Of a DNA stretch of 64,000 bases, positions 1 through 10,318 are shown piece by piece. How positions within the stretch are numbered: the first letter of the stretch is position 1; every line of letters begins with the position of its first letter. Both the position numbers and the translations under genes were made by a program. Source of the stretch: Gordius sp. MW1 (Eukaryota; Nematomorpha; Gordioida; Gordea; Gordiidae). The stretch spans positions 18,255,037 through 18,319,036 of the forward strand of contig OZ038532.1 of assembly GCA_964036665.1 (NCBI GenBank). Reading direction: 5' to 3'. Below the pieces are notes generated by a model. It saw only the letters and a program-made list of their open reading frames with translations. It ran no database searches and had not been told where the DNA came from.

Positions 1-1168
1 TTATATTGCAAAAATAAAAAGTCATTCATACGAATGACAAGGCAGTAAGCCCTTGTAAAATCTCGGGCATAGGGAAGTTCAAAATGACTTAAGAAATTAA
101 AATTTTTTTATATTTGACTGATTCTTCCTGCTAAAAATTAGGCTGTTGTCATTACGTCATCGGTGCAGTTATTAGCTTTTCCTGGCATAGCTGGAGAAAT
201 TTTATTGACGAAAACGGATAAATGTACATTAGTCAACGGATTAGGATTACATAAATATTTTTTAAAAATAAATCTAAAACGGGGTGGGATTATTGACATA
301 AAAACCTTAAAAAGGCTAATATTTGCACCTTTATCTTCTTCATCTCAAAATATGAAGGTTTTGAAAAACTTAAAAACATATTACTACTAAATGTTTTATA
401 AGTTACGATTTTAATAATATTTGATTTATACATTTAAGTCTTTTAATAATGCACTCTTCTTGATTAACTTGCAATATTCCATAATTCAGTTATGATCATA
501 ATTTATCTTCATATAATTTATATTGCAAATCAATTGTTAAAAAATATGAGTATACATTTAATGATAATAAATCGTTGGTATGCTTATATAAGCTAATCAA
601 ACCGATCTAGTTGTTATTAGGATTAAGCAAAAGTTTAAAGATTTAATCTTGCATCCTATACCGATTTAATATAATGGCTTAAATTTTTTGCAAACACTTG
701 TGTGTGCTGGAAGAAGAATTAGTTAGCAAAGGATAAATAATCATTCTTTCAATATCTTAACGGTCTCCTAGTTTAAAAGTTTACTTAACTTGCATTTTTG
801 CCAGTTGAGTTTTGCAACCCCCAATTTAAAGAAAACCTAACTCAGTCTAACCCATCTCAACCCGATATTTATTTTTGCCAAACCAGAAAATTATAAGGCC
901 AAAATTACAATCTTTAAAAAATAAAATGGCTCATTTTTTATATTGTGAGTATCTCTTAAAACCTGTCTATTTAAACCCAACCCAACTCCTTTCTAAAGTC
1001 TTGATTACAACAACAATAAAGTTTCCGGGTCACCCATGTCAAATTTAATTTATCAAATATAAAGCGAAGTAATAAAAATACATATGAAAAACATATTTTA
1101 TAAACTAATTTTAAATTTACTCAAGGTCAATAAGTTAAACTATTGTAATATTAAATTTCATTTACTCT
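1..1168. other. AT-rich non-coding flank
   Basis: No convincing coding region is seen. The short open frame at 163-390 has no recognisable motif and biased AT-rich composition, and is judged spurious. The last four bases (CTCT, 1165-1168) are the left target-site duplication of the Gypsy element that follows. Confidence 0.6.
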
Positions 1169-1453
1169 TGTGGCGTTTTAGACATTGGCGAGATAAAAGT
1201 AGCGAACGGACATTCACTTTACTTTTACTTGTCGATTAAAAATCATCCATCCATAAACAATTCCTTCCGTCATCATAAATATCATCTTATCGCTCAAATA
1301 ACATTCATCGCTAATATCTCAAATAACATTCATCGCTAATATCTCAAATAACATTCATCGCTAATATCAATATTTGTTTATTAATATTTCATTTGCATTA
1401 TTATCGCGCGTGTAAAAATACAGAAAATAAACAACTACCTAACAATCATTACA
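1169..1453 (+). repeat. 5' LTR of copy 1
   Basis: 285 bp, TG...CA ended. It carries three tandem copies of a 25-bp unit (containing CTCAAATAACATTCATCGC) around 1295-1367. The 3' LTR has two copies, and a 2-bp difference brings the total length difference to 27 bp. Elsewhere the LTRs look identical. Confidence 0.95.
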
Positions 1454-1454
1454 T

Positions 1455-1472
1455 TGGTGACCTGAGACGTGA
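1455..1472 (+). promoter_or_regulatory. Primer binding site, tRNA-Trp type
   Basis: TGGTGACC followed by ACGTGAT, separated by a few non-matching bases, begins one base after the 5' LTR. It matches the complement of the tRNA-Trp 3' end (TGGTGACCCCGACGTGA), the primer used by CsRn1-type elements. The gag ATG overlaps its 3' edge. Confidence 0.8.
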
Positions 1473-2314
1473 TGGAAACAAACTCAACAATTCCAGACTC
1501 TAATGAACCAAGAGAAAGCGCAGTTCATGTGAGAATTCCTGAATTCCATTCTAAAAATATTCGCATATGGTTGTCACAGGTAGAAGCCGTGTTTCACACA
1601 CGCAACATATCCTCGCAGAAGACTAAGTATTCCTACCTAGTCGAATCACTACCCCCAGAAGTCGCGGAAGAGGTGGCAGACTTCATATTCACGGTTCCTG
1701 AAATTACCCCTTACGACAAACTGAAGGAAGCAATCGTAAAAAGACTAGGAGACAGTGATGAAAAAAGGATAAGGAATTTATTCTCTTCGATATTCCTAGG
1801 AGACCGCACCCCATCCCAATTGGTAAGATACTTAAAATCTCGTTTAGGTAATAACGTGATGGACGAAAAGATTTTAAAAAGCCTCTGGATGGATAAGCTA
1901 CCCCAACATGTGGTAAGCATCTTGGCTACAATGGGAGATGACCAATCACTTGATCGTATAGCAGAAGTCGCTGATAGGATTCACGAAACGTTCAGAGTCA
2001 GTAGCTTAGCATCAGTAGCTACTCCCTATAACCTCACTCCAAATAACCCTACTCCCAATATTCCTATTCCCAATACTCAAACAAACGAAATGCAGGAACT
2101 GATCAAAGCTGTGTCACAATTAGAACTCAGAGTAAATCAATTAACAGGCAGTCCCAACGACAGTAGGACGACATGGAGAAGGTCAGGCAGATCTAGGTCA
2201 TCATCCAGACAACGCCCAACTGACACATGTTGGTACCATTATAAATTTGGAAAGGAAGCCAGGAAGTGCATGCAGCCATGCAATTTTAACACCAACTCCC
2301 AACAAAAAAACTGA
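1472..2314 (+). CDS. gag: Gag protein of CsRn1-type Gypsy element
   Basis: A Gag precursor of about 280 residues. The start is taken at the ATG at 1472, which follows an in-frame GTG and overlaps the primer site. The N-terminal two thirds look like a helical capsid-type region (for example [16 protein letters not shown]-like stretches of alternating charge and leucine). A Pro/Asn-rich linker and an Arg/Ser-rich basic segment follow. Near the C-terminus lies C-x2-H-x9-C-x3-C (about residues 253-270, CWYH...C...C), the CHCC motif that replaces the usual CCHC knuckle in this clade. The stop TGA (2312-2314) comes straight after a -1 slippery heptamer, so a fraction of ribosomes should enter pol. 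Confidence 0.92.
   Translation: METNSTIPDSNEPRESAVHVRIPEFHSKNIRIWLSQVEAVFHTRNISSQKTKYSYLVESLPPEVAEEVADFIFTVPEITPYDKLKEAIVKRLGDSDEKRIRNLFSSIFLGDRTPSQLVRYLKSRLGNNVMDEKILKSLWMDKLPQHVVSILATMGDDQSLDRIAEVADRIHETFRVSSLASVATPYNLTPNNPTPNIPIPNTQTNEMQELIKAVSQLELRVNQLTGSPNDSRTTWRRSGRSRSSSRQRPTDTCWYHYKFGKEARKCMQPCNFNTNSQQKN
2305..2311 (+). promoter_or_regulatory. -1 ribosomal frameshift slippery site A AAA AAC
   Basis: In the gag frame the codons are CAA AAA AAC TGA. The heptamer A AAA AAC is a canonical X XXY YYZ -1 slippery site placed directly before the gag stop. The -1 frame has a stop at 2287-2289 just upstream and is then open through the heptamer into pol. No downstream pseudoknot was modelled. 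Confidence 0.85.
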
Positions 2315-2337
2315 CGGGCCGTCCCATATGGGCGACA

Positions 2338-5300
2338 ATGGGAAACGGCCGTACTTTCAGCCGCCTATTCTATTTATTCGACCGGTCCACCCAACGAAAA
2401 TATTTCGTCGACACAGGCGCTGAAGTTAGCGTAATCCCACCCCCTCCCAAACATCCATTGATCCCGCATGGCCCAACTCTACAAGCGGCTAACCAAACCA
2501 GCATATACACATACGGACAAGTCGTATTGGGTTTAGACCTTGGTTTGCGACGGGAATTCAAATGGGTATTTTTAGTCGCAAACGTACACATCCCTATAAT
2601 TGGAGCTGACTTACTGCACCACTATAAGTTAGTTGTGGACATCAACAATAAACGACTTATAGACAGCACCACACAATTATCGTCGAGAGGAACATCCTCA
2701 CCACACCAGACGTTCGGCATCCGTGTAGCACTCAGCAATCACAGCACAAAATTCGATGCAATTCTGCACGAATTTCCATCACTCATATCCCCTCTAAACT
2801 TCAACCGACAGATTCCACCCCATGATGTGCTCCACCACATTCTGACAAAAGGCCCAGCACAGCACTCACGCCCCAGACGATTGGCGCCCGATAAATTAAG
2901 TTCAGCCAAGAAAGAGTTCGAATATATGCTGGAACTTGGGATCATCAGAGAGTCAAAAAGTAATTGGGCATCCCCATTACATCTGGCTGCCAAAAAGTCA
3001 GGCGACTGGAGACCGTGTGGGGACTATCGCGGGCTGAACAAAGTCACATTGCCTGATCGGTATCCCATTCCCCACATACATGATTTTTCCGCCAACCTCC
3101 ACAACAAAACAATATTTTCCAAGCTCGACCTGGTAAGAGCATATCACAACATTCCAATTGCAGCAGGTGACATCAGCAAAACAGCCGTGACAACGCCATT
3201 TGGTTTATACGAATTCACTAGAATGCCCTTTGGTCTAAGAAACGCGGCTCAGACATTTCAACGGTTTATAGATGAAGTGTTAAGAGGGCTCGACTATGCC
3301 TACGCTTATATCGACGATATACTTATAGCTAGCACCTCGGAAAAAGAACACGAAAATCACTTAAGGACCGTTTTACAACGACTACAGGACTTTGACCTCC
3401 GAATAAGTCCTTTAAAATGCAAGTTTGGAACTCACGAACTCGAGTTTCTGGGACATCATATATCAAAAACTGGCATCACTCCACTAATGGATAAGGTCGA
3501 CGCTATCCGCGAATTTCCACTACCGGACTCCACAAAGAAGCTTCGCAGATTCTTGGGGATGATAAATTTTTATCGTAGATTCCTACCCGGAATTTCCCGT
3601 ACCCTTCAACCTTTAACGGACGTGTTAAAGAAACCAAAAAAATCTCTAACTTTCAACGACGACCAGATAAAAGCGTTCGAAAAAGCAAAATCAGCTTTAG
3701 CAGATTTTACCGCACTTAGTTTCTTAGATACAGATCCACGAACAGAAATAAGGTTGACTACAGACGCATCGGACACAGCAGTCGGAGCAGTATTGGAGCA
3801 GGTAATTTCGGACCAGGTAAAACCAATATCATTTTATTCGGTCAAGCTGCAACCAACGCAAACGCGATATAGCACTTTCGGCCGGGAGCTTCTTGCAATT
3901 TATTTAGCTATTAAGCACTTTCGCCACTTTTTAGAAGGTCGAAGTTTCTCCGTGTATACGGACCACAAACCACTAATTTACGCCTTTAACGCTAAACCTG
4001 ACCAGTATTCACCTAGAGAAACGAGACAATTGGACCTAATATCGCAATTTACAACTGATATTCGGTACATCAAAGGTGAAAGTAATACAGTTGCAGACGC
4101 GCTCTCTCGGACGGAGGTAGATTCTATCAGGTTACCAGAAATGCCCGATCTAGAAGAGATTAGTAGACAACAAATAAATGACGAAACCCTGAGAAACTTA
4201 AAGGATTCATCATCTTTGAAATTGCAGTTAGTACCAATTCCAGGATCAGAGCGAAAAATCCTTTGCGATCTCTCAACCGCCAAACCACGACCGGTAATTC
4301 CAGAAACACTCAGAAAAATAGTTTTCGACCATTTCCACACTATATCACACCCAGGTATACGCGCCACTGTGAAACTAATTACAAATCGGGTAGTCTGGCC
4401 GTCAATAAACAAAGACGTTGTGAGATGGGCAAGAACTTGTGAAAGGTGCCAACGATGCAAGGTATTTCGACACACCGTTACAGTACCCGGAACATTCGCT
4501 AAACCCGACGCCCGTTTTGCCCACATCCACATAGACTTGGTAGGGCCACTACCACCATCAAACGGATATACGCATATGTTAACAGCAGTGGACCGATTCA
4601 CCAGATGGCCCATGGCTATTCCTTTGAATGATACATCCACGGAGGTTATCGCAAAAAAGCTGATAGAACACTGGATTGCGAACTTCGGTGTGCCACATAC
4701 CATTACCACCGATAGAGGATCACAGTTCCAATCATCTCTCTTCCGAGAACTCTCCAATCTCTTAGGTTGCACACATATTAAAACAACCGCCTACCATCCC
4801 GCCGCAAACGGACTCGTCGAACGATTCCATAGACAACTTAAAGAGTCGTTAAAAGCCGCCGGGGAGACTAAGTGGAACGAAATTTTACCATTGATATTAT
4901 TAGGATTACGTTCAACTATCAAAGAAGACATAGGAGCAACAACAGCAGAATTGGTGTACGGTACGACCTTACGACTACCAGGAGACTACGTCCTAAAAAC
5001 CGAACCTAACCCATTACAACATCATTTCGTTGACAAGCTCAGGAGGACCATGGCAAAAATTCCTTACCCCATACCAAAACACCATGCTACAACAAAAGAA
5101 CAAGTTAGCAGCTACCTGTTCGAAGCAACCCACGTGTTCGTCAGACACGACGCCGTCAGTAAGCCACTCTCTCCAACGTATGACGGTCCTTACAAAGTAT
5201 TGAAACGTGAACCAAAATACTTCGTCATTGAAAAAAATGGTAAAAGAGATTCTGTCTCGATAGACAGATTAAAACCCTGCCATCGAAGCAGAGAGGAACC

Positions 5301-5427
5301 ACCCTTTCAGACCGCCGACGAAACGCAAGCTGAGGCACCGACACAAGAAGCAGAAGAACCAACCAAAATAACTAGAAAAGGCAGAAAGGTCCATTGGCCG
5401 AAAAACCTTCGGGAATACATCACATAG
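2338..5427 (+). CDS. pol: Pol polyprotein of CsRn1-type Gypsy element (PR-RT-RH-IN)
   Basis: An uninterrupted frame of 1029 codons from the first ATG; the open frame begins at the slippery site upstream and is in -1 relation to gag. In order: aspartic protease DTGA (residues 25-28); reverse transcriptase with YIDD (324-327); RNase H with TDAS (D476) and TDHKPL; integrase with an HHCC zinc domain (H671 region, then CERC) and a catalytic D733, D792, E828 triad with D-x35-E spacing. A basic C-terminal tail of about 50 residues follows and no chromodomain is evident. Order and length are normal for Ty3/Gypsy, and no frameshift or stop breaks it. The ATG at 2338 may not be used if Gag-Pol is made by frameshifting. 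Confidence 0.95.
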   Translation: MGNGRTFSRLFYLFDRSTQRKYFVDTGAEVSVIPPPPKHPLIPHGPTLQAANQTSIYTYGQVVLGLDLGLRREFKWVFLVANVHIPIIGADLLHHYKLVVDINNKRLIDSTTQLSSRGTSSPHQTFGIRVALSNHSTKFDAILHEFPSLISPLNFNRQIPPHDVLHHILTKGPAQHSRPRRLAPDKLSSAKKEFEYMLELGIIRESKSNWASPLHLAAKKSGDWRPCGDYRGLNKVTLPDRYPIPHIHDFSANLHNKTIFSKLDLVRAYHNIPIAAGDISKTAVTTPFGLYEFTRMPFGLRNAAQTFQRFIDEVLRGLDYAYAYIDDILIASTSEKEHENHLRTVLQRLQDFDLRISPLKCKFGTHELEFLGHHISKTGITPLMDKVDAIREFPLPDSTKKLRRFLGMINFYRRFLPGISRTLQPLTDVLKKPKKSLTFNDDQIKAFEKAKSALADFTALSFLDTDPRTEIRLTTDASDTAVGAVLEQVISDQVKPISFYSVKLQPTQTRYSTFGRELLAIYLAIKHFRHFLEGRSFSVYTDHKPLIYAFNAKPDQYSPRETRQLDLISQFTTDIRYIKGESNTVADALSRTEVDSIRLPEMPDLEEISRQQINDETLRNLKDSSSLKLQLVPIPGSERKILCDLSTAKPRPVIPETLRKIVFDHFHTISHPGIRATVKLITNRVVWPSINKDVVRWARTCERCQRCKVFRHTVTVPGTFAKPDARFAHIHIDLVGPLPPSNGYTHMLTAVDRFTRWPMAIPLNDTSTEVIAKKLIEHWIANFGVPHTITTDRGSQFQSSLFRELSNLLGCTHIKTTAYHPAANGLVERFHRQLKESLKAAGETKWNEILPLILLGLRSTIKEDIGATTAELVYGTTLRLPGDYVLKTEPNPLQHHFVDKLRRTMAKIPYPIPKHHATTKEQVSSYLFEATHVFVRHDAVSKPLSPTYDGPYKVLKREPKYFVIEKNGKRDSVSIDRLKPCHRSREEPPFQTADETQAEAPTQEAEEPTKITRKGRKVHWPKNLREYIT

Positions 5428-5473
5428 TTTTTAGCCAACTCTTATCGACATATTTAAAACTTTAAATATATCT

Positions 5474-5483
5474 GGAAGGGGAG
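5474..5483 (+). promoter_or_regulatory. Polypurine tract of copy 1
   Basis: GGAAGGGGAG lies a few bases before the 3' LTR start, as expected for plus-strand priming. Confidence 0.75.
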
Positions 5484-5486
5484 TAT

Positions 5487-5744
5487 TGTGGCGTTTTAGA
5501 CATTGGCGAGATAAAAGTAGCGAACGGACATTCACTTTACTTTTACTTGTCGATTAAAAATCATCCATCCATAAACAATTCCTTCCGTCATCATAAATAT
5601 CATCTTCGCTCAAATAACATTCATCGCTAATATCTCAAATAACATTCATCGCTAATATCAATATTTGTTTATTAATATTTCATTTGCATTATTATCGCGC
5701 GTGTAAAAATACAGAAAATAAACAACTACCTAACAATCATTACA
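5487..5744 (+). repeat. 3' LTR of copy 1
   Basis: 258 bp, TGTGGCG...TTACA. Apart from one missing 25-bp internal repeat unit and a 2-bp indel it looks identical to the 5' LTR. It is followed by the right CTCT duplication (5745-5748). Confidence 0.95.
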
Positions 5745-5748
5745 CTCT

Positions 5749-7424
5749 CTATCTAAATCTTAAACTTCAGCTAATAAATTTTTGACTTAGATTTAACCCA
5801 AATAGTCTAAGCTATAATATAAGATATCATAATTTCCAATTAAACAGATTTGTTTGTGATTGATGTGATAAATGCTTTTAAAGCTTCATAAACACCTCTC
5901 AAGAGTCTGTGATGCAAGGTGCAAAATCGGAGGCATCAAATTAAACTCGATTTTAACGCTATTTCTTTAAAAATTTGGCTATTTTAACATTAGAACTAAA
6001 TGAAATTTATCTCAATCAATCAAAAATGCACTTGTTGGACCTATATAAATATTGAGGACTTTGACAACTATATTATCAAGTTGAGCTTCTCATTTCTCAT
6101 AAGGATTATTGTATTATGTAAACGTTTAATTAACGAATGATGAAGCTAAATTGATTAAAGGAGTAGGGAATATTTCGGAACACAGGGGCCCATTTTTCAG
6201 GAACATGACAGCCAAAAGATGTTATTTTTTTACTTTTAATTTATATTGCACAATTCAATAAATTTTGTTTATTGTATATTTAGACATTAAAATTGATTGA
6301 CATAGTCAATTTACTTGTTGAATTTGTATAAAAAAGGTAACAAAATATATTTTCGACAAACGCTTGAGATTTCAAAATACCTATAACATCTAATCAATAT
6401 GCATTATAGCCATAAATAATTAATGAGAGCTAAAATTTAATCCTGTAAAATCTCACATTTTGGGTGACATAATCTAAACATATAAATCTTTAATATCTCA
6501 TAAAAAAATTATAAATAATTAATTAAAAATGTGTATACGCCAGCATCAAGACACTACAAATATTTGTATCTTAGTTCGGTGCTATAAAAAAGTTTCCTGT
6601 TTCATTAAATAGACACACATTTAAACCGTATCGATGCATTCGACCAAAGTTTAACTGACAGAATATCTATGAATGTCTATGAATATTTAACGAAAATGCT
6701 CCTTGAGAGGGGTTTACAGAGACGAAAAAGTTAGGGTTAGTGTTTTAGGTCGGGGTTTTAGGTTAGGGTTAGGGTTAGAATTAGATGCACACATTTCAAT
6801 CGACAAATGCATTTTCGTAGACATTCGTAGACATATATTTGTTTTTTGCTTTTTGGTCAAATGCAACTGAATCCATTTAAACCCGATCAGGCGTTTTGGT
6901 AACATAGCATATGATCACAAAGTAAATGGAGTGCTTTGTAGCAACCTGAAAAGGCACTTCGGGGCCGGGTCAGGTGGGGTTTTGGGTCACCCGTGCAGGT
7001 CTCTAGTGCTCGGTTAATATTGCGCGTCATAGGTTGGTCGCTTGTGTATTTAAGGTTTAGGCAAAAACTTAAAAATCACCCAACCTTTTTAATTTACATA
7101 AAATAGGTTACCTTGAGTTATCACGTATGCGCTGTACGTCCATTGGACAACTTCTATCATAGCGTTTTAACAGTTAACACCATCTAACGATTCACCTACA
7201 ATGAGAAATTTACAAAAAAAACGAATTGCCAGGCTATGTTTGCTAATAACGATGCTGACGAGAGTAGCATTACGATTAAAAACACATAACTCGCAATAAC
7301 TTAATTTGCCACTATTTAAATCTCAATCTTAATCGTCGTAACTAACAGTATGAACAAGACGACCTCTAACAACCGTATTGATTGTGACCAATTCCTACCT
7401 GACTATTTTAGACCCCACAATTTA
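5749..7424. other. Non-coding AT-rich DNA
   Basis: No gene is supported. The only structured part is the TTAGGG-like block at 6730-6791, listed separately. Confidence 0.5.
6730..6791. repeat. TTAGGG-rich dispersed repeat block (not telomeric)
   Basis: Contains TTAGGGTTAG twice with intervening TGTTTTAGGTC and GTTTTAGG, ending in ATTAGATGCACA. The same arrangement in reverse complement lies inside the MITE at 60536-60797 (60650-60715, including GTGCATCTAAT). It is therefore better read as part of a dispersed element than as an interstitial telomere. Confidence 0.6.
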
Positions 7425-7536
7425 TTGATAGTCAAAATCCCGTATTAGTGCCATGTGTTGTTATCAGTGCTCTGTAATTTTTGATAGTCAAAATCCCGTA
7501 TTAGTGCCATGTGTTGTTATCTGTGCTCTGTAATTT
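7425..7536 (+). repeat. 56-bp tandem duplication
   Basis: Two adjacent copies of a 56-bp unit beginning TTGATAGTCAAAATCCCG and ending CTCTGTAATTTT. They differ by about one base (ATCAGTG versus ATCTGTG). Confidence 0.85.
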
Positions 7537-7595
7537 TTATATGACAGACAGTGCTGTATCAAACTTTATTTAGCAACTTGTTATTGGGAGACTAT

Positions 7596-7737
7596 CATGG
7601 GCGTACGCAGGGGGCCCAATTTTTAGTCGAGACCTTTTTTTTTGCTCTCAGGAAAATTTTTGGATTATTTTTTGGTCGCAGGAAAATTCAATCTGCCCCC
7701 CCCCCCCCCCCTAATTCAAAACCTGCGTACGCCCATG
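7596..7737. mobile_element. 142-bp MITE with 8-bp target duplication (hAT-like)
   Basis: Perfect 16-bp terminal inverted repeats, CATGGGCGTACGCAGG at the left and its complement at the right, flanked by identical GAGACTAT octamers (7588-7595 and 7738-7745). The interior holds a homopolymer C run of about 16 and no ORF. An 8-bp duplication is typical of hAT elements. Confidence 0.9.
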
Positions 7738-7745
7738 GAGACTAT

Positions 7746-8717
7746 GTTAACTTGCAAGTAGCTTCCATGAAATTTTAATAGATCGGAAAAATAGCCTGTC
7801 AAGTCAAAACATTAATGACGTGACAGTCCCAAAATTGGTGTCATCCTTGCAGCAAGCCATAGCCTATAATGAAAATTCCTATTTTGTCACACATTATCAA
7901 ATAAGCATTTTTTTTTGATCTTAGCTCAAGGCATTTAATTCTTAGTGTCAAAAATTACTAGGGTAACTCTGAAAAATGGTGGAAAGAATTGTAATATATA
8001 GATCATTATAACCGATAGCTATGTTGTTGCATAATTATGAATTTCTTGAATACATTGTTTTAAAAATATTAATGTCCTAACTACCAAATTTATAATGATA
8101 ACGATCCGGCTAAGTTATTATCAATCCATTTAATATTAATGAATTTAACGTCTCATTTAGACATTGATGTGATTGATCGTGTTCATTAAATGGTGACGTA
8201 AAAATCTTTATCATTAAACGCAATTTTTAAAGCTCTAAAAAAATCTTACCCATGAGGATTACTTAAAAAATTAAGTTGAGTCTAAAGTCAGAATAAAATT
8301 ATATTTAAAAATCATAATGTATTGTATATAAAATGCAAATTAATGAAAAAATTAATAAATTGCCATTTTTGACAAGCGATAATATTTATTTACTTTGAAT
8401 AACAGTTTGAAATTGTCCAAAATTAAAACATTTTATGGATTCTATAATTCCTTAAACTCAGTTTTTGAAAATTTTGAAAACCTAGAACTGCAGGACCTTA
8501 CTCCAGTGGTATTAGACACCACCAGAATAAGGACTGCCATGTTTAAATTTTATATTTTTTAAGTTGCTAATGCTAATTAATCTTGTCATATTTTATTATA
8601 CTTATAATAAATTTTATGCTCGAACTATATTCACTTTTATAAATACTAATGTGATTTAATTAATTTTTGTACAATATATTAATTACTTGTATTTATGTAA
8701 TATCAATCCATTATAAT
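7746..8717. other. Non-coding AT-rich DNA
   Basis: No open frame, RNA gene or repeat can be supported here. Confidence 0.5.
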
Positions 8718-8923
8718 TTATAAAATTAGTTTCCAATAATGGTAGTTTAGGATTGATAAAATGCGAGAGTGGAAATGGGTTTAGATATTTCGGTCATCCA
8801 GCCACCATTATCTTTTTTTTTTATTATTGATAATGGTCGCTGGACGACCGAAATATCTAAACCCATTTCCACCCTCGCATTTTATCAATCCTAAACTACC
8901 ATTATTGGAAACTAATTTTATAA
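8718..8923. mobile_element. Foldback element / MITE with 95-bp arms
   Basis: Two nearly perfect inverted arms (8718-8812 and 8829-8923) around a 16-nt T-rich loop. They pair from TTATAAAATTAGTTTCC inward through GGAAATGGGTTTAGATATTT to the loop with only a few mismatches. There is no coding capacity. A transcript would form one long hairpin. Family and target duplication are not clear. Confidence 0.85.
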
Positions 8924-9142
8924 ATATTAATTACTTATCTAAGAATATGACTAAAATGGTTAAAGCCTTTCACTCTTTATCATAGTCAAATCTCTTTAAA
9001 AACACAAATTTTCAAATTTAATTAAGACCTTAAAATTTTTAAATATATGGTTTTTTAAACAATAGCGAAGCCGCCGTTCAAATGTATAAAGAGTATGCTG
9101 CAAAATAAATGAAATAAGTCTAAATGAAAACCACTTAATAAG

Positions 9143-9181
9143 AATGGGTTATCCATCTAGATATTAGATGGATAACCCATT
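9143..9181. repeat. Perfect 16-bp inverted repeat hairpin
   Basis: AATGGGTTATCCATCT (9143-9158), a 7-nt spacer AGATATT, then the exact reverse complement (9166-9181). ACTTAA and TTAAGT just outside extend the symmetry imperfectly. It may be a miniature foldback element or a structured RNA. Confidence 0.8.
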
Positions 9182-10318
9182 AAGTAAAACTTTTAATGCT
9201 AATTATATTTTAAATGACTGGTATAAATTGATTGATAAGCTCTAGGGTGTCAAAGCAGTCTGTTTAAATATTTTTTTTCAATTAATACTCTTGCTCAATA
9301 AGGTGTTTTAGGTAATTTATATAAAACTTAAACTATATCAAGAAAAATATTTATTATTACTTTAGATTGTTATTGAAAGTGAGCCGGATATAGTTAAATG
9401 CATTTAAAAGACAAATAAATGAATTTATTTTAAATTGAGTATATCGAATTCCAGAGCGGCGGTGGAACATGATTTAAACTAAAGAAATTGTTTGAAGGGA
9501 GAATTAAGGAATATATTGGGCGAATTGGAAGGAAGGATAGGGGGATATATTATGGCGTTCATAAGGCATTTAACTTAAAATGAATTTACAGCTTTACATG
9601 ATTTAAAGGGAGTAGTTATCGGCATTAGTTTCACTACATATTTTATTTCATCAACACACTATGTAGAAAAATTATAATAAACACAACTCTCGATACAATA
9701 TGTTTTGTACAAAAATCAATGATGCTTAATGATGTTGATCAATAATCATATATGGGGGAAGGAAATAACCAATGCGTATAAGCGCGTAGGGGGGGGGAAG
9801 TAACACACGTACTGAAATTAAATAGAAAAGAAGAGACGTGTATAGAGTTCTAGGAGTTCAATGTTGTTGAGTGTAACTTACTTTTATCTAGCGATCGCGG
9901 CGGCGTCTATTTCATCTTTTAAAATCAAAGTTAACATTTTATACGTACGATTAAAATAATAAATTTAAAACATCTGGTGTGGGGGAATTAGCTTTTGTTT
10001 AAGAGGACATGGGGGGGTTGGAGAATTTAAATATACGAGTATTTCCGGATGCGACATTGAGCTATATTAAATTCCCAGTCTAACTTTCTCCCATAAATAT
10101 ACAAGATGAACAACTATTTTAACAGCAGTAAATAGGATCTACTTTATTATGTTATTACAATATTGTTTTATGTCCAATAGCTTCAGAATTGTGATTTTAT
10201 TGTTATAATTTATGCTTAATCATAGGCATAAGAATTTACAGTTTGACAGTTTTCCAGATTAAATAAATTCAAAATACACGATAAATACGTCGACAAAACG
10301 AAACAATGTAAAAATCAT
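9182..10318. other. Non-coding AT-rich DNA downstream of the GPCR
   Basis: No gene is supported; short G runs occur near 9788 and 10010. The 3' UTR of the minus-strand GPCR gene should lie in the right part, but no polyadenylation signal could be assigned with confidence. Confidence 0.45.

Larger units (their letters stand above)
1169..5744 (+). mobile_element. Complete CsRn1-clade Ty3/Gypsy LTR retrotransposon (copy 1)
   Basis: A full-length element of about 4.6 kb with LTRs beginning TGTGGCG and ending TTACA, flanked by a perfect 4-bp duplication CTCT (1165-1168 and 5745-5748). It contains a primer site matching the tRNA-Trp 3' end, a gag ORF with the unusual CHCC cysteine/histidine motif, one uninterrupted pol ORF in the order protease-RT-RNase H-integrase, and a polypurine tract. 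The CHCC Gag motif, tRNA-Trp priming and 4-bp duplication are known traits of the CsRn1 clade. There is no env-like ORF. Intact ORFs and LTRs that differ by eye only by one indel point to recent insertion and possible competence. Confidence 0.95.

Noticed and set aside
163-390. Possible 75-residue protein
   Set aside because: No domain, AT-driven composition, and no supporting splice or repeat context.
3978-4772. 264-codon minus-strand frame inside copy 1 pol
   Set aside because: Antisense shadow of the intact RNase H-integrase coding region.
6730-6791. Interstitial telomere repeat (TTAGGG)n
   Set aside because: Only a few interrupted units are present, and the whole block with its flanking words recurs inside the MITE at 60536-60797.
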